Assembly: GCA_003023695.1 (NCBI GenBank)
Contig: PXYW01000006.1
Coordinates: forward strand, 1-64,000
DNA: 64,000 nt
Origin: Sulfobacillus benefaciens
Lineage (GTDB): Bacteria > Bacillota > Sulfobacillia > Sulfobacillales > Sulfobacillaceae
Direction: 5' to 3'
Of the stretch, positions 27,415 to 35,934 are shown piece by piece. Every line of letters begins with the position of its first letter. Positions within the stretch are counted from its first letter, which is position 1. The notes under the pieces were generated by a model. It made no database searches and had not been told where the DNA came from. It saw only the letters and a list, made by a program, of their open reading frames with translations. The translations under genes were made by a program, and so were the position numbers.

Positions 27415-28146
27415 TTATTGGTTGCGCCAGCCCCCTTGATGGGGTGTCATGGTCACCATATGGTCAATCATGGTGGACAAATGGCTTTGTATTTTAGCAG
27501 CCTCGGTTGAAGTGACACGACCAGACGACTCGGCGTTTTGGAGCCGTGATTGAGCTTGACCCAGTAATGTGGATTCCAAAGCGCTGGGAGTGATACCGGA
27601 CTTTTGCGCGATGGTGGCCAGACTGTCTCCGGCCTTTCTGTCCGCTTTCAACGTACTGATGCTAATGTGCAAGTCTTGGGCCAATGTTTGCGGGTTCATG
27701 GCGAACCACGAACGGCCTTTCATCGGTCCCCAGTGGCGTCCATGTCCTGGCCAGGAATGCTGACTGGTGGGGGTCATGGTCACGACGTGGTCTATCATTT
27801 TGGGAAGATGGGACTCTATCGTGCTGGCGCGCGCACTGGTGAGTGCTCCCTGGGACACGGCCTGTTGGACCGCATTTTGGACTTGTTTGAGCAGTGTAGC
27901 CTCTAAGGAGGCTGTACTGATCCCTTGTTTGTTGCCAATGGCGGCCAGAGAAAGGCCAGCTTTGCGATCTGCTCTTAGAGTAGACGTCGATACGTGAAGG
28001 TCACTGGCTACCGTTTGCATTAAATTCATGGACGAGTGAACTCCCATCAGGGGCCCGGCCACAGACTTTGGTGCCTGGTGACTGGCGGCCACGCCTCCCG
28101 TCAACAATCCCCCTGCTGCTAAAATTGAGAGCATTTTTCCGACCAC
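27415..28146 (-). CDS. Secreted protein with two copies of an 80-residue helical repeat
   Basis: From GTG 28146 (AAAGGGG ten bases upstream) the product is 243 aa with a signal peptide (VVGKMLSILAAGGLLTGGVA then AS). Two homologous units follow, at about 46-126 and 155-235, each beginning DLHVSTSTLRADRKAG or DLHISISTLKADRKAG and ending HLPKMIDHVVTMTP or HLSTMIDHMVTMTP. A Trp/His/Gly-rich linker (HSWPGHGRHWGPMKGRSWF) separates them. Secreted Firmicute and actinobacterial proteins with the pattern L-x-V-S-x-x-L-x-x-x-x-K-x-G-x-S-L-A-x-I-A are common, but none has a settled role. The frame continues to 28314 without a better start. Confidence 0.75.
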   Translation of the reverse strand: MVGKMLSILAAGGLLTGGVAASHQAPKSVAGPLMGVHSSMNLMQTVASDLHVSTSTLRADRKAGLSLAAIGNKQGISTASLEATLLKQVQNAVQQAVSQGALTSARASTIESHLPKMIDHVVTMTPTSQHSWPGHGRHWGPMKGRSWFAMNPQTLAQDLHISISTLKADRKAGDSLATIAQKSGITPSALESTLLGQAQSRLQNAESSGRVTSTEAAKIQSHLSTMIDHMVTMTPHQGGWRNQ

Positions 28147-28446
28147 ATGTAACACGCCCCTTTGGCAATCAATTTTTCCGGTACTAGCGCCCTTCTGTCG
28201 AATAGCGGCTAACCCGAGTCCAAGGGTATTAAACTCAGAGAATGTTGCCAAACTGTTAAGAAGACATAAAGATTGCCTTAACCGCGGGTGCTTTGGAGTC
28301 AAGCGATTCCTCAAAAGCCTTTAATATCTTTGATTAGGACCTCATTGGTGAACAGATAATCCTAATAAGAGGTTCGCCGGATTTCATTTCTGGTAGTCGT
28401 GCATGTCTATCATGGCGTTCGCCATCATACCGTCATAAGGTAAGTG

Positions 28447-29070
28447 TTAAGACGTCGGGTTGACCATGATGTCCCAAAGCGGGTTGAGGAGTTTCAGCTG
28501 GGCGGTCCCCGCTGTAATCTGTTGGATTCGGTTGAATAAGGCGTTGGATTGGCTTTCAATGACACGAAAAGATAGAGTCACCTCAGTGTCAAAAACAGCA
28601 TGGAAATTTGTGGTCTGGTTATCCAACACATTTTTGACCATGTTATAGGTGTGATACGGAACGGTCATTTTCACATCGAGGGCGGGGACCAACACTCCCC
28701 ACGTGGTGCTGTCAAGGGCTAATTGCCCAACCTTTTGGTAGGCATGAACCAAGCCGCCGTGGCCGAGTTTGATTCCCCCGAAATACCGTACTACGGTCAG
28801 TACGGTATGGTAGAGATTTCTATGGGAGAGCAAATTGAGCAGCGGCAATCCTGCTGTGCCATGCGGTTCCCCGTCATCGGACGCTTTGTCGATGCCATTG
28901 GGCAGACGATAGGCCCAAACGTAATGCGTGGCACCTGGCCAATCGGATTTGGTTTGGGCCATGAGTTCATGAAATTGTTCCATGCGTGATAGATGTTGGG
29001 TTAGACCTATGAATCGCGATTTCTTGATATCATATGATACGGAATTGGATATAAACGGAACTTTGTACAT
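28447..29070 (-). CDS. yigZ: YigZ/IMPACT family protein
   Basis: A 207-aa protein with the UPF0029 N-terminal domain: KKSRFIGLTQHL, WPGATHYVWAYRL, DDGEPHGTAGLPLLNLL and VVRYFGGIKLGHGGLVHAYQ, all signatures. A C-terminal DUF1949 domain follows. Homologues relate to IMPACT, a regulator of translation/Gcn2 in eukaryotes; bacterial function is not settled. The ATG at 29070 has a perfect GGAGGAA site, so the 23 extra codons upstream are ignored. It is transcribed divergently from the glycosyltransferase gene. Confidence 0.9.
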   Translation of the reverse strand: MYKVPFISNSVSYDIKKSRFIGLTQHLSRMEQFHELMAQTKSDWPGATHYVWAYRLPNGIDKASDDGEPHGTAGLPLLNLLSHRNLYHTVLTVVRYFGGIKLGHGGLVHAYQKVGQLALDSTTWGVLVPALDVKMTVPYHTYNMVKNVLDNQTTNFHAVFDTEVTLSFRVIESQSNALFNRIQQITAGTAQLKLLNPLWDIMVNPTS

Positions 29071-29098
29071 GGTTCCTCCTTGCCGCGACGTTGGTCGC

Positions 29099-29127
29099 GA
29101 GACAATCAGCGCCAACTGGCGTACAAT
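29099..29127 (+). promoter_or_regulatory. Candidate promoter for the glycosyltransferase operon
   Basis: GAGACA (29099-29104) and TACAAT (29122-29127) are separated by 17 bases, in the divergent region between yigZ and the plus-strand cell-envelope run. Confidence 0.4.
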
Positions 29128-29212
29128 AACGCTAGCCAAAATTTTTGGTACTATTTATTATGGAAAGTCGTTGGGTCGGGGTCAACGACATTCGACAGAA
29201 GTGAGGTGGCGC

Positions 29213-30445
29213 ATGGACCCAGCATCGGTGAATTCTCCAACTACTACGGAATTGGCGGAGTGGGTTAATTGGCTACCCAATCACCACGATGCAACCCTTG
29301 CAATGCATCCTGAAGTGATGATTTTGGCGGCACGCTACGGAGATGGCCATTTACGTGCTGCGAAAGCCATTGCTTTGCAATTGTTGTTGTTAAACCCATC
29401 GATTAAACTAGGAATTTTGGACTATTATCGGTTTGTTAATCCTAAACTAGACCATACAATACGATGGGCCTATTTAAACAGCGTACGGTTTGCACCCTCC
29501 TTATGGCGTTGGTTTTACACGGCGACACAACGGATTGATCCGTTATCGTCGACGCAGCAATTTCTCAATCACATCGGATTGACCCGGTTTTATGACGCAA
29601 TTAGCGCTGCTCCGCCAAAGATTGTTGTTTCCACTTATCCCACGGCGGCTGGTGTGGTTTCCACACTAAAGCAGGATGGCAAGCTGGATGTCGTCAACTA
29701 TGTGGTTATGACGGATTATAGTGTGCATTCTCAGTGGATTCATCCGGCGGTTGACGGTTATTTTGTCGGCAGTGAAGATATGAAGGATGAATTGCTTTCT
29801 CGAGGCATTGGACCCGACAAAATTATCGTTTCCGGGATCCCTGTAGATGAGAGGTTTAAAGACATTGTAGATACGGTGGCCGTTAGGCAACGCTATGGGA
29901 TTGATGATCATCCTGTTATCTTATTTATGGGTGGATCGTATATGCCCTTGGTGGAATTTGAAAAAATATTGCGTGTAGTGGATGAGATTCCCCAAAAGCA
30001 TACCACCCTCGTGGTAGCTGGGCGAGAAATCGCGCGCCAGCGTATTGCGCGCGGATATCGGGAGCGTTCCAAGAACCCGATGGTGGTATTAAATTACGTC
30101 GATAACGTCCACGAGCTCATGGCGGTTGCGGATCTTTTGGTGAGTAAGGCAGGCGGCCTCACCACCACGGAATCGCTGTGTCGAGGATTGCCAGTTGTTA
30201 TCTATCGCCCAATTCCCGGGCAAGAGGATGCTAACGCCGAGTTTTTGGTACGGCATGGGGCAGGGAGAAGAGCTAAGACGGAGGAAGAAGTAGGCGAATT
30301 GATTACATACCTTTTACAACATCCATGGGAAATTCGCGCGATGGCGCGGCAGTCGGCACAATTAGGACATCCTGAAGCCGCAACGACTATCGCGTTGGCG
30401 ATTGACGATTCTCTGGTGGGACGCCGGGCGCATGCGCCAGCCTAG
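29213..30445 (+). CDS. MGDG synthase-type glycosyltransferase (processive diacylglycerol glucosyltransferase-like)
   Basis: A 410-aa GT-B fold enzyme of family GT28. The N-terminal domain contains MILAARYGDGHLRAAKAIA, the glycine-rich acceptor motif of MGDG synthases, and DVVNYVVMTDYSVHSQWIHP. The C-terminal nucleotide-sugar domain has GIPVDERFKD, VILFMGGSY and LLVSKAGGLTTTESLCRGLPVV. Such enzymes glycosylate diacylglycerol to make glycolipids or lipoteichoic acid anchors at the inner membrane leaflet. Start at ATG 29213 with GAGGTGG upstream; the open frame runs to 28982. It overlaps the MFS gene. Confidence 0.85.
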   Translation: MDPASVNSPTTTELAEWVNWLPNHHDATLAMHPEVMILAARYGDGHLRAAKAIALQLLLLNPSIKLGILDYYRFVNPKLDHTIRWAYLNSVRFAPSLWRWFYTATQRIDPLSSTQQFLNHIGLTRFYDAISAAPPKIVVSTYPTAAGVVSTLKQDGKLDVVNYVVMTDYSVHSQWIHPAVDGYFVGSEDMKDELLSRGIGPDKIIVSGIPVDERFKDIVDTVAVRQRYGIDDHPVILFMGGSYMPLVEFEKILRVVDEIPQKHTTLVVAGREIARQRIARGYRERSKNPMVVLNYVDNVHELMAVADLLVSKAGGLTTTESLCRGLPVVIYRPIPGQEDANAEFLVRHGAGRRAKTEEEVGELITYLLQHPWEIRAMARQSAQLGHPEAATTIALAIDDSLVGRRAHAPA

Positions 30446-31604
30446 GCCCCCACTCTCTTCCGCACAAATTTTTCTGGTCGGTATTTTGGGGTTAGCCGAA
30501 TTTGCCCGCGGAGCGTTGATTGTGTCACTGTTGCCGGCTTTTGTCACGGGTCCTCTGGCTGCTCCAATTACGATCGTGGGATGGGCGCTGTCAAGTCATT
30601 ATTTTTTGGATACTGTTTTTCGGGGGCCGTCGGGATGGTTGGTAGATCGAATTGGGCCACCACGGGTGTTGACGATTGGGGTGGCCATCGAAGTCATGGC
30701 TTTGATCGGGGCCATGAATTCTCGCAGCCCGGCCTGGATCATTATTTTCGTCGCTTTGTTGGGAGTGGGGACAGCAACGCATTGGCCTGCTGTGGTTACT
30801 GGAACCAACCGGTTGACTCCGCCCGAGAATCGGGCCTCTATTATGGGCTTGGTTTTTGCCGCTTGGTTGACGGGGTCAGGATTGGGACCGGTGCTGATAA
30901 ATTTCTTGCTAAACGGCCGCGATCGGGTGGCGTTTTTGGTATTAATCATGGCGGACATCGCGGCCTTTGTGATGACGATCTTGGTTTATGATCCACGTTT
31001 GTATCACATACACCGATCCGACCACAAAGTGCAACATTGGCTGAAAACGCTAAAGCCGTTTCGTGCCGTATTGCCGGGAATGTTTGTCCAAAACATGACA
31101 TTAGGCGTAATGTTGCCGATATTGCAGCCGTTTGTTACACACGTGTTGCATTTTGGCCATTGGCAATTTGCCGAACTTTTAGTGGGCAGTGGCGCATTTA
31201 CGGTATTGTTGCTGGTACCTATGGGACGAATCACCGATCGGTTTGGATTGAAGGTGCCCCTCGTGACGGGATTTTTCTTGGCTGGCTGTTCTTTGACGGC
31301 TGTGGGGATTGTGCGACATTTTTGGCCCCTTATTGTTGCTGGGGGCTTTCTGGGACTTTCTTACGCGATGATATTGCCTTCCTGGAATGCTTTTTTGGCC
31401 GGCATGATCCCGAAGGAAATTGAGGGGTGGCTTTGGGGAATCTTTATGACTGTAGAAGGCATGGGAATGTCGGTTGGCCCCATCATTGGTGCCCGGCTGT
31501 TTGGATATCGTATTTGGGCGCCATTTATGGCTTCTGCGGCAATTTTGCTCATAATGGGTGTGTTCTATACGGTTTATCCATTAGGGAAACAAGCAAGGCA
31601 TTAG
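30432..31604 (+). CDS. MFS transporter
   Basis: A 390-aa major facilitator with about twelve hydrophobic helices. Loop 2-3 has the family-like signature GPSGWLVDRIGPPRV, and the mid-protein loop 8-9 has GRITDRFGLKVPL. Substrate unknown. The ATG at 30432 lies 14 bases inside the glycosyltransferase gene, and the gene is followed at once by a polysaccharide deacetylase. Context suggests an envelope-related lipid or sugar compound as cargo, in the way LtaA-like flippases work with glycolipid synthases; this is inference. Confidence 0.82.
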   Translation: MRQPRPPLSSAQIFLVGILGLAEFARGALIVSLLPAFVTGPLAAPITIVGWALSSHYFLDTVFRGPSGWLVDRIGPPRVLTIGVAIEVMALIGAMNSRSPAWIIIFVALLGVGTATHWPAVVTGTNRLTPPENRASIMGLVFAAWLTGSGLGPVLINFLLNGRDRVAFLVLIMADIAAFVMTILVYDPRLYHIHRSDHKVQHWLKTLKPFRAVLPGMFVQNMTLGVMLPILQPFVTHVLHFGHWQFAELLVGSGAFTVLLLVPMGRITDRFGLKVPLVTGFFLAGCSLTAVGIVRHFWPLIVAGGFLGLSYAMILPSWNAFLAGMIPKEIEGWLWGIFMTVEGMGMSVGPIIGARLFGYRIWAPFMASAAILLIMGVFYTVYPLGKQARH

Positions 31605-31617
31605 GAGGTTTTGTATT

Positions 31618-31701
31618 GTGCCGCTGCGCAAGGTGACTCAGTTTCGGACGCGAGTCGCTCGTCATGACCCAAGATTCCCAACACCAGGTGGCTGGGAATG
31701 A
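31618..31701 (+). CDS. 27-codon leader ORF, coupled to the polysaccharide deacetylase
   Basis: GGAGG at 31603-31607 is followed ten bases later by a GTG (31618), which opens a 27-codon frame encoding a basic peptide (VPLRKVTQFRTRVARHDPRF, then PTPGGWE). Its TGA at 31699-31701 overlaps the ATG (31698) of the deacetylase gene. The layout is typical of translational coupling. The deacetylase otherwise has only a weak ribosome site. No homologue is recognised and the peptide may have no role of its own. Confidence 0.5.
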   Translation: MPLRKVTQFRTRVARHDPRFPTPGGWE

Positions 31702-32987
31702 CTATCATCATAGTCTTGGGGATATTGGTTTTATTGTGGGTAATCCTATATCTTGTGCCCGATCTGTTTTGGCACCATTTGCAGTGGGGGAGTGTGCAAG
31801 GAGCCAGAGACAGCCACCAAATTGCTTTAACGTTTGATGATGGCCCAGGGGAAGATACCGGGGCAATTCTGGACGTGCTTGCGGCCCATCATGCCAAAGC
31901 GACGTTCTTTATTGTGGTAGAGGCAGCAGAGCGGCACCCCGATCTTATCCGCCGAATGGTAGACGAGGGCCATACTCTTGGACTTCATGGGATACGGCAT
32001 CGCTCCATGTATTTTTATACGCCTTGGGCGAGTATCTACACCATTTGGCATGGAGCGCGTCTGCTTGAACATCTATCGGGAAAGCCACCCCGATTTTATC
32101 GGCCGCCTTGGGGCCACGTTAATTTCTTCACGTGGTGGGCGTGGAGGCGTGCAGGTCTAACACCGGTATTTTGGACTATTGCACCAGACGATTGGAATCC
32201 CCGTCACGATGTCGAGCGCATTACCCATACCATCGTCCAATGCGCGGTGCCTGGGGCAATTGTGGTGCTGCATGATGGAGGTGGCGATCGCCAACGCACG
32301 GCTCAAGCGTTGGACCAGGCGTTGCCCCGCCTTCGTCAGCTAAACTTAGATCCTGTGGCGCTAGAAGCATTGGCCACGGACCGAACCGAATTACGCCGTA
32401 TGTGGACCTGGTGGGAAGTTCGGTTTAGCAAGGGTTGGGATATCGATACCGTGCCGTCATCACTCGGAGGAGACCCCGTATTGCGTCTGGGTCATATTCG
32501 GTTTCGCGGACCTCGACTGGCATTACCGGATGGGACCACCTTAAGCCCTGGTGATTCGATGGCCGAGATACATTTTGGCAATCCCGCCTTGGCGCAATTA
32601 AGCAAAAATGCAACCGGAGGGCTAAGAGCGTTTCATGCAGTATTGCGCGGATTGACCGATGTGGCTGATGTAGTGGCGACTAATCCCAAATATGCTGATG
32701 TCCTAGCGGTGGGTGGTATTACGTTGCTGGACGCATCAAGCGCCATCGAGAAATTGGGGTTTACGCGCGTCAAAATTCGGGGATGGCAAAAATGGTCAAT
32801 GTGGATTTATTTAGCCATTTTGATGTCGATATACCATGCTCAGGGGTGGCGTACCCTAAGGAGATTTGTAAAACTTCAACCAGTGTTGTTGATAATGTCC
32901 AAGAAGCATCTTGACGATCACTATTTGCGTCGCCCTAAAGTTGTCGATGGGAAAGACAGGAACTCGCTGCCAGCCAGGGGTTGCTAG
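31698..32987 (+). CDS. Membrane-anchored polysaccharide deacetylase with YkoP-like C-terminal domain
   Basis: A 429-aa protein. An N-terminal signal anchor (IIIVLGILVLLWVILYLVP) is followed by a NodB/CE4 domain: TFDDGP (45-50, catalytic base and metal Asp), LGLHGIRHRSM (metal His97 and His101), RFYRPPWGH (133-140) and VVLHDGGGDR. Residues about 240-400 resemble the B. subtilis YkoP domain (RGPRLALPDGTTLSPGDSMAEIHF). It probably N-deacetylates cell-wall or surface polysaccharide outside the membrane. It is the last gene of the glycosyltransferase-MFS run. Confidence 0.87.
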   Translation: MTIIIVLGILVLLWVILYLVPDLFWHHLQWGSVQGARDSHQIALTFDDGPGEDTGAILDVLAAHHAKATFFIVVEAAERHPDLIRRMVDEGHTLGLHGIRHRSMYFYTPWASIYTIWHGARLLEHLSGKPPRFYRPPWGHVNFFTWWAWRRAGLTPVFWTIAPDDWNPRHDVERITHTIVQCAVPGAIVVLHDGGGDRQRTAQALDQALPRLRQLNLDPVALEALATDRTELRRMWTWWEVRFSKGWDIDTVPSSLGGDPVLRLGHIRFRGPRLALPDGTTLSPGDSMAEIHFGNPALAQLSKNATGGLRAFHAVLRGLTDVADVVATNPKYADVLAVGGITLLDASSAIEKLGFTRVKIRGWQKWSMWIYLAILMSIYHAQGWRTLRRFVKLQPVLLIMSKKHLDDHYLRRPKVVDGKDRNSLPARGC

Positions 32988-33000
32988 GCATACCCAAAGA

Positions 33001-33449
33001 CAGTGCTGGACGCGGAGTCTCTGCCTCACTGCCCTTGGTGATTGTTGCAGAATTGTTGGTCTGAATAGCCTAATATTGGTGCCGAAATTCGGAAAAGCGT
33101 TCGGCTTGGGTTATCGCGCATCGCGGTTTATTCCCCCTATTAGGAGAATTGCCCTGAACTGCCCCAGGCGTAATCGTTTAAGGTTCAGCTTACCTCGCTC
33201 GTGCCTTGAGTATGGCCATTGGCCATACAGGGGAAGGACGCGTGTGAACTCGGCCCCGCGACTGGGGTGTCGCGATTCTTGAGTAGACTCACCGTTACCG
33301 TATACACCATATTAGTGGCCCGGGGGCTAGCGACTTGACCCGGGCCATCGTAGACTCTTGCTTTGTTTTCCAACAACTATTGCACGACCCATTTGGGGTT
33401 TGCCCAGTGCCATGTCACTGCACCAATCCGATAATATTTCGCGCTAGCG
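33001..33449. other. 450-bp stretch without a gene; two palindromes
   Basis: GTATGGCCA-T-TGGCCATAC (33210-33228) is a perfect 9-bp-arm palindrome. TGGCCCGGG (33316-33324) and CCCGGGCCA (33339-33347) form a 9-bp stem with a 14-nt loop, possibly a transcription stop for the small minus-strand gene, though no T-run follows. Nothing else was found. Confidence 0.45.
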
Positions 33450-33725
33450 CTACCAGTCAGAGTTTAGCGCTTGTGCGACCTTTTCGCGAAATCCTGGTTG
33501 GTTTCGCAATCGACTAACTAGCTGCAAGACAATTTTTTCCAAGTAATTGTCTGCATCCGAGGCTCCCGGTTTCATCCAGGCAAAGATGGTCTCCGCCAAT
33601 ATATCCGAAATAACCGCTTCTCCATGGGGTGAGGTCATAAATTCGTGTAGCCATTGTTCCATGCGCGGTTCTATGATGGCTTCCAGCCTTTGGTCAAAAA
33701 TTTTCTCTAATTGCCGTGGAAACAT
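33450..33725 (-). CDS. Small helical hypothetical protein
   Basis: A 91-aa protein, mostly alpha-helical and acidic (LEKIFDQRLEAIIEPRMEQW, then EAVISDILAETIFAWM). The ATG is preceded at 12-13 bases by AAAGGATGG, so it is likely a real gene. No membrane segment or known domain. It is transcribed away from the CoxG-XdhC run, with which it shares a 138-bp divergent region; functional linkage is unknown. Confidence 0.55.
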   Translation of the reverse strand: MFPRQLEKIFDQRLEAIIEPRMEQWLHEFMTSPHGEAVISDILAETIFAWMKPGASDADNYLEKIVLQLVSRLRNQPGFREKVAQALNSDW

Positions 33726-33863
33726 TGAGCCACCATCCTTTCTCCCGTATATAGTGTCATGGAACAGAAGAGTTTCGTCTAGTCTTTATTGCAGCATGTC
33801 TCCAAGGGTGGAAATTATGACGCCTGAGGTTGATAATAAATTTAGTGCGGGAGGGGAAGTTGC

Positions 33864-34307
33864 GTGGAATTTGATGGCCACAAAACGTTAGAAATTCCTA
33901 TGCACCAGTCCTATACTTATTTAACCGACCCGGCAGTACTGATTCGCACTATGCCTGGAGTAAAGAGTCTGGTGGAAACGGACTCCGGTGTCTATCGAGC
34001 GGACGTGGAATGGGGCGTGGCGCCCCTAAAAGGGAAATATCACGGATCTATTCGTATAGTTGATGCAAACCCTCCAAAATCTTATCGTATGATAATGGAA
34101 GGACAAGGACCTAAAGGCGAGGTGGCGATAAACTTAGCAGTCACCTTAACAGCACTGGATCCCGAAACTACCGATGTTCATTTTCAGGGGAACGCGGAAT
34201 CGGCAGACGATGCTGGGGGATTCGGGCAACGAGTCATGTCTGGCGTAGCTCAAATGGTGGTTAGTCAATTTTTTTCTGCTTTAGTCAAAGAGGCTAAACG
34301 TCGTTAA
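33864..34307 (+). CDS. coxG: CoxG-family SRPBCC protein
   Basis: A 147-aa protein of the CO dehydrogenase subunit G family (START-like fold). It has MPGVKSLVETDSGVYRADVE, then GVAPLKGKYHGSIRIVDANP and GPKGEVAINLAVTL. CoxG helps anchor or mature molybdenum CO dehydrogenase in carboxidotrophs, and homologues accompany other molybdenum hydroxylases. A GTG start follows GGAGGGG. It is followed by xdhC and mobA-like genes, but no hydroxylase subunit genes are in the window. Confidence 0.82.
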   Translation: MEFDGHKTLEIPMHQSYTYLTDPAVLIRTMPGVKSLVETDSGVYRADVEWGVAPLKGKYHGSIRIVDANPPKSYRMIMEGQGPKGEVAINLAVTLTALDPETTDVHFQGNAESADDAGGFGQRVMSGVAQMVVSQFFSALVKEAKRR

Positions 34308-34319
34308 TAGAGGTGGGTC

Positions 34320-35324
34320 ATGTCATCAATACGGGAGGCTCAACAGGTTTGGGCGGCAATGGAGCGGGCAGAACAGCGAAAAGCTCGTACCGCCCTATTG
34401 ACGTTGGTTTCTGTGCGCGGGTCCGCCTATCGTCGTCCTGGAGCAAAAATGATGATGGCCAGTGACGGAGAAATGTTTGGAACACTCAGTGGCGGGTGCT
34501 TGGAGGGCGACCTGTACCATTACGCGGAACAAGCAATGGCCTCAATGCAACCTGCAGTGAGGTATTATGATTTGACTGAGGACGCCATGTGGGGACTAGG
34601 TATTGGGTGCAAGGGCACTATTATGGTGTGGATTGAGCCTGTTGAGCTAAAATCGCAGTTTTGGCAACAATACGGTGCCTTGGTTGAACAAGACCGTCCC
34701 TTTGTAATGGAGGCAAAGCTGCCCGTAGGAATTCGTCGGCTTCATCCGCAGATCCGTGCAGAAGAATTGTCGGAACTGCCCGAAGAAGTGAGATCCTGGC
34801 GCAGTATGACACATTATCGTGATGATGTCGTGTATGATATATTGGTTCCCCCCGAGCGTCTGATTGTGGTTGGCGCTGGGCACGATGCGGTGCCCTTGGT
34901 AGCTTTGGCCAACCAAGCAGGCTTTGAGGTCACGGTATTGGATCCTCGGCCGCATTTCAATACGGCTAAAAAGTTGCCACAAGCCGCCAGACACTGGGTT
35001 CAGCAAGTAGGGGATGTGGATCCTGATACGGTGCAAAATGCCTACTGGATCATCATGAATCATCATGAATCGCGCGACCGATCCGCATTAGACCTGGCGA
35101 TGAAAAGCCATCCTCAGTACGTGGGTATGCTGGGACCGCATAGTCGGACGTTGGATCTTTTGGGGGACAATCCCATTCCAGACGTCCTGCGTTCGCCTGT
35201 GGGATTGAGCATTGGAGCGGAAACAGTCGAGGAGGTTGCCGTCAGTATAGTGGCCGAATTATTAGCGCATCGCAATGGTAAAAGCGGGGGCCCGCTCAAT
35301 GGACACCAGCGAATACACGACTAA
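34320..35324 (+). CDS. xdhC: XdhC/CoxI family molybdenum-hydroxylase maturation protein
   Basis: A 334-aa protein with an N-terminal XdhC/CoxI domain (VRGSAYRRPGAKMMM, GTLSGGCLEGDL and LGIGCKGTIMVWIEP) and a C-terminal Rossmann domain (RLIVVGAGHDAVPLVALANQ, DPRPHF and YVGMLGPHSRTLDLL). XdhC binds molybdenum cofactor and sulfurates and protects it before insertion into xanthine or CO dehydrogenases. It begins 12 bases after coxG. Its 3' end overlaps the next gene by about 26 bases. Confidence 0.9.
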   Translation: MSSIREAQQVWAAMERAEQRKARTALLTLVSVRGSAYRRPGAKMMMASDGEMFGTLSGGCLEGDLYHYAEQAMASMQPAVRYYDLTEDAMWGLGIGCKGTIMVWIEPVELKSQFWQQYGALVEQDRPFVMEAKLPVGIRRLHPQIRAEELSELPEEVRSWRSMTHYRDDVVYDILVPPERLIVVGAGHDAVPLVALANQAGFEVTVLDPRPHFNTAKKLPQAARHWVQQVGDVDPDTVQNAYWIIMNHHESRDRSALDLAMKSHPQYVGMLGPHSRTLDLLGDNPIPDVLRSPVGLSIGAETVEEVAVSIVAELLAHRNGKSGGPLNGHQRIHD

Positions 35325-35934
35325 GCCGGTAGCTGTGGTGTTGGCGGCTGGCTTATCGCGGCGAATGGGCACGCCAAAAGCCACACTGCCTTGGCGTGAT
35401 ACCACTCTTTTAGGGCATGTCGTGAGAATGACGCGTGACGAATTGGGATGGGCCACGGTGGTTGTGGTTGGGAACGCCTCACAAGTGCCGCATGATGTGA
35501 TTGGGGTTGTGAATCGGATGCCGGAGGCTGGCATCGCGTCATCTCTGTATCTGGGGTTAGAAGCGGTGTTGCAGCGCGGCAAAGGGGAGTCAGCGGCCAT
35601 TTTTTTGGCGGACCAACCCTTTGTTAGCGCTGAAGATGCCAAGAGAACTTGGCAACTGTTGCGGCAACATCCGGATGCGATTGCAGTGCGTCCGCGGTAC
35701 AATGGATCCATAGGACACCCGGTTCTGTTACGCCTAGAGCGGGTATGGGATACTATTTCTCGACTTACTGGGGACATTGGCCTGGGGAAATGGTTAACGG
35801 AACGACAGGATGTGCTGACCTTTGATGTGTCGGTGGTAGACCGCCCTAGCCCGGCATGGGATCTAGATACTCCTTCAGAGTATCTAGAAGCCATTAACCT
35901 GAAATGGCAAGGAGACGATGACGATGATCCCTAA
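35299..35934 (+). CDS. MobA/MocA-like nucleotidyltransferase
   Basis: A 211-aa (from ATG 35299) NTP transferase-like protein. It has VAVVLAAGLSRRMGTPKATL, the nucleotide-binding signature of molybdenum-cofactor cytidylyl/guanylyltransferases, plus a mid-protein LADQPFVSAEDA metal motif and GSIGHPVLL. Next to xdhC it most likely acts as MocA (MCD synthesis for xanthine/CO-dehydrogenase type enzymes). ATG 35275 is possible in frame but lacks a ribosome site. Confidence 0.85.
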   Translation: MDTSEYTTKPVAVVLAAGLSRRMGTPKATLPWRDTTLLGHVVRMTRDELGWATVVVVGNASQVPHDVIGVVNRMPEAGIASSLYLGLEAVLQRGKGESAAIFLADQPFVSAEDAKRTWQLLRQHPDAIAVRPRYNGSIGHPVLLRLERVWDTISRLTGDIGLGKWLTERQDVLTFDVSVVDRPSPAWDLDTPSEYLEAINLKWQGDDDDDP

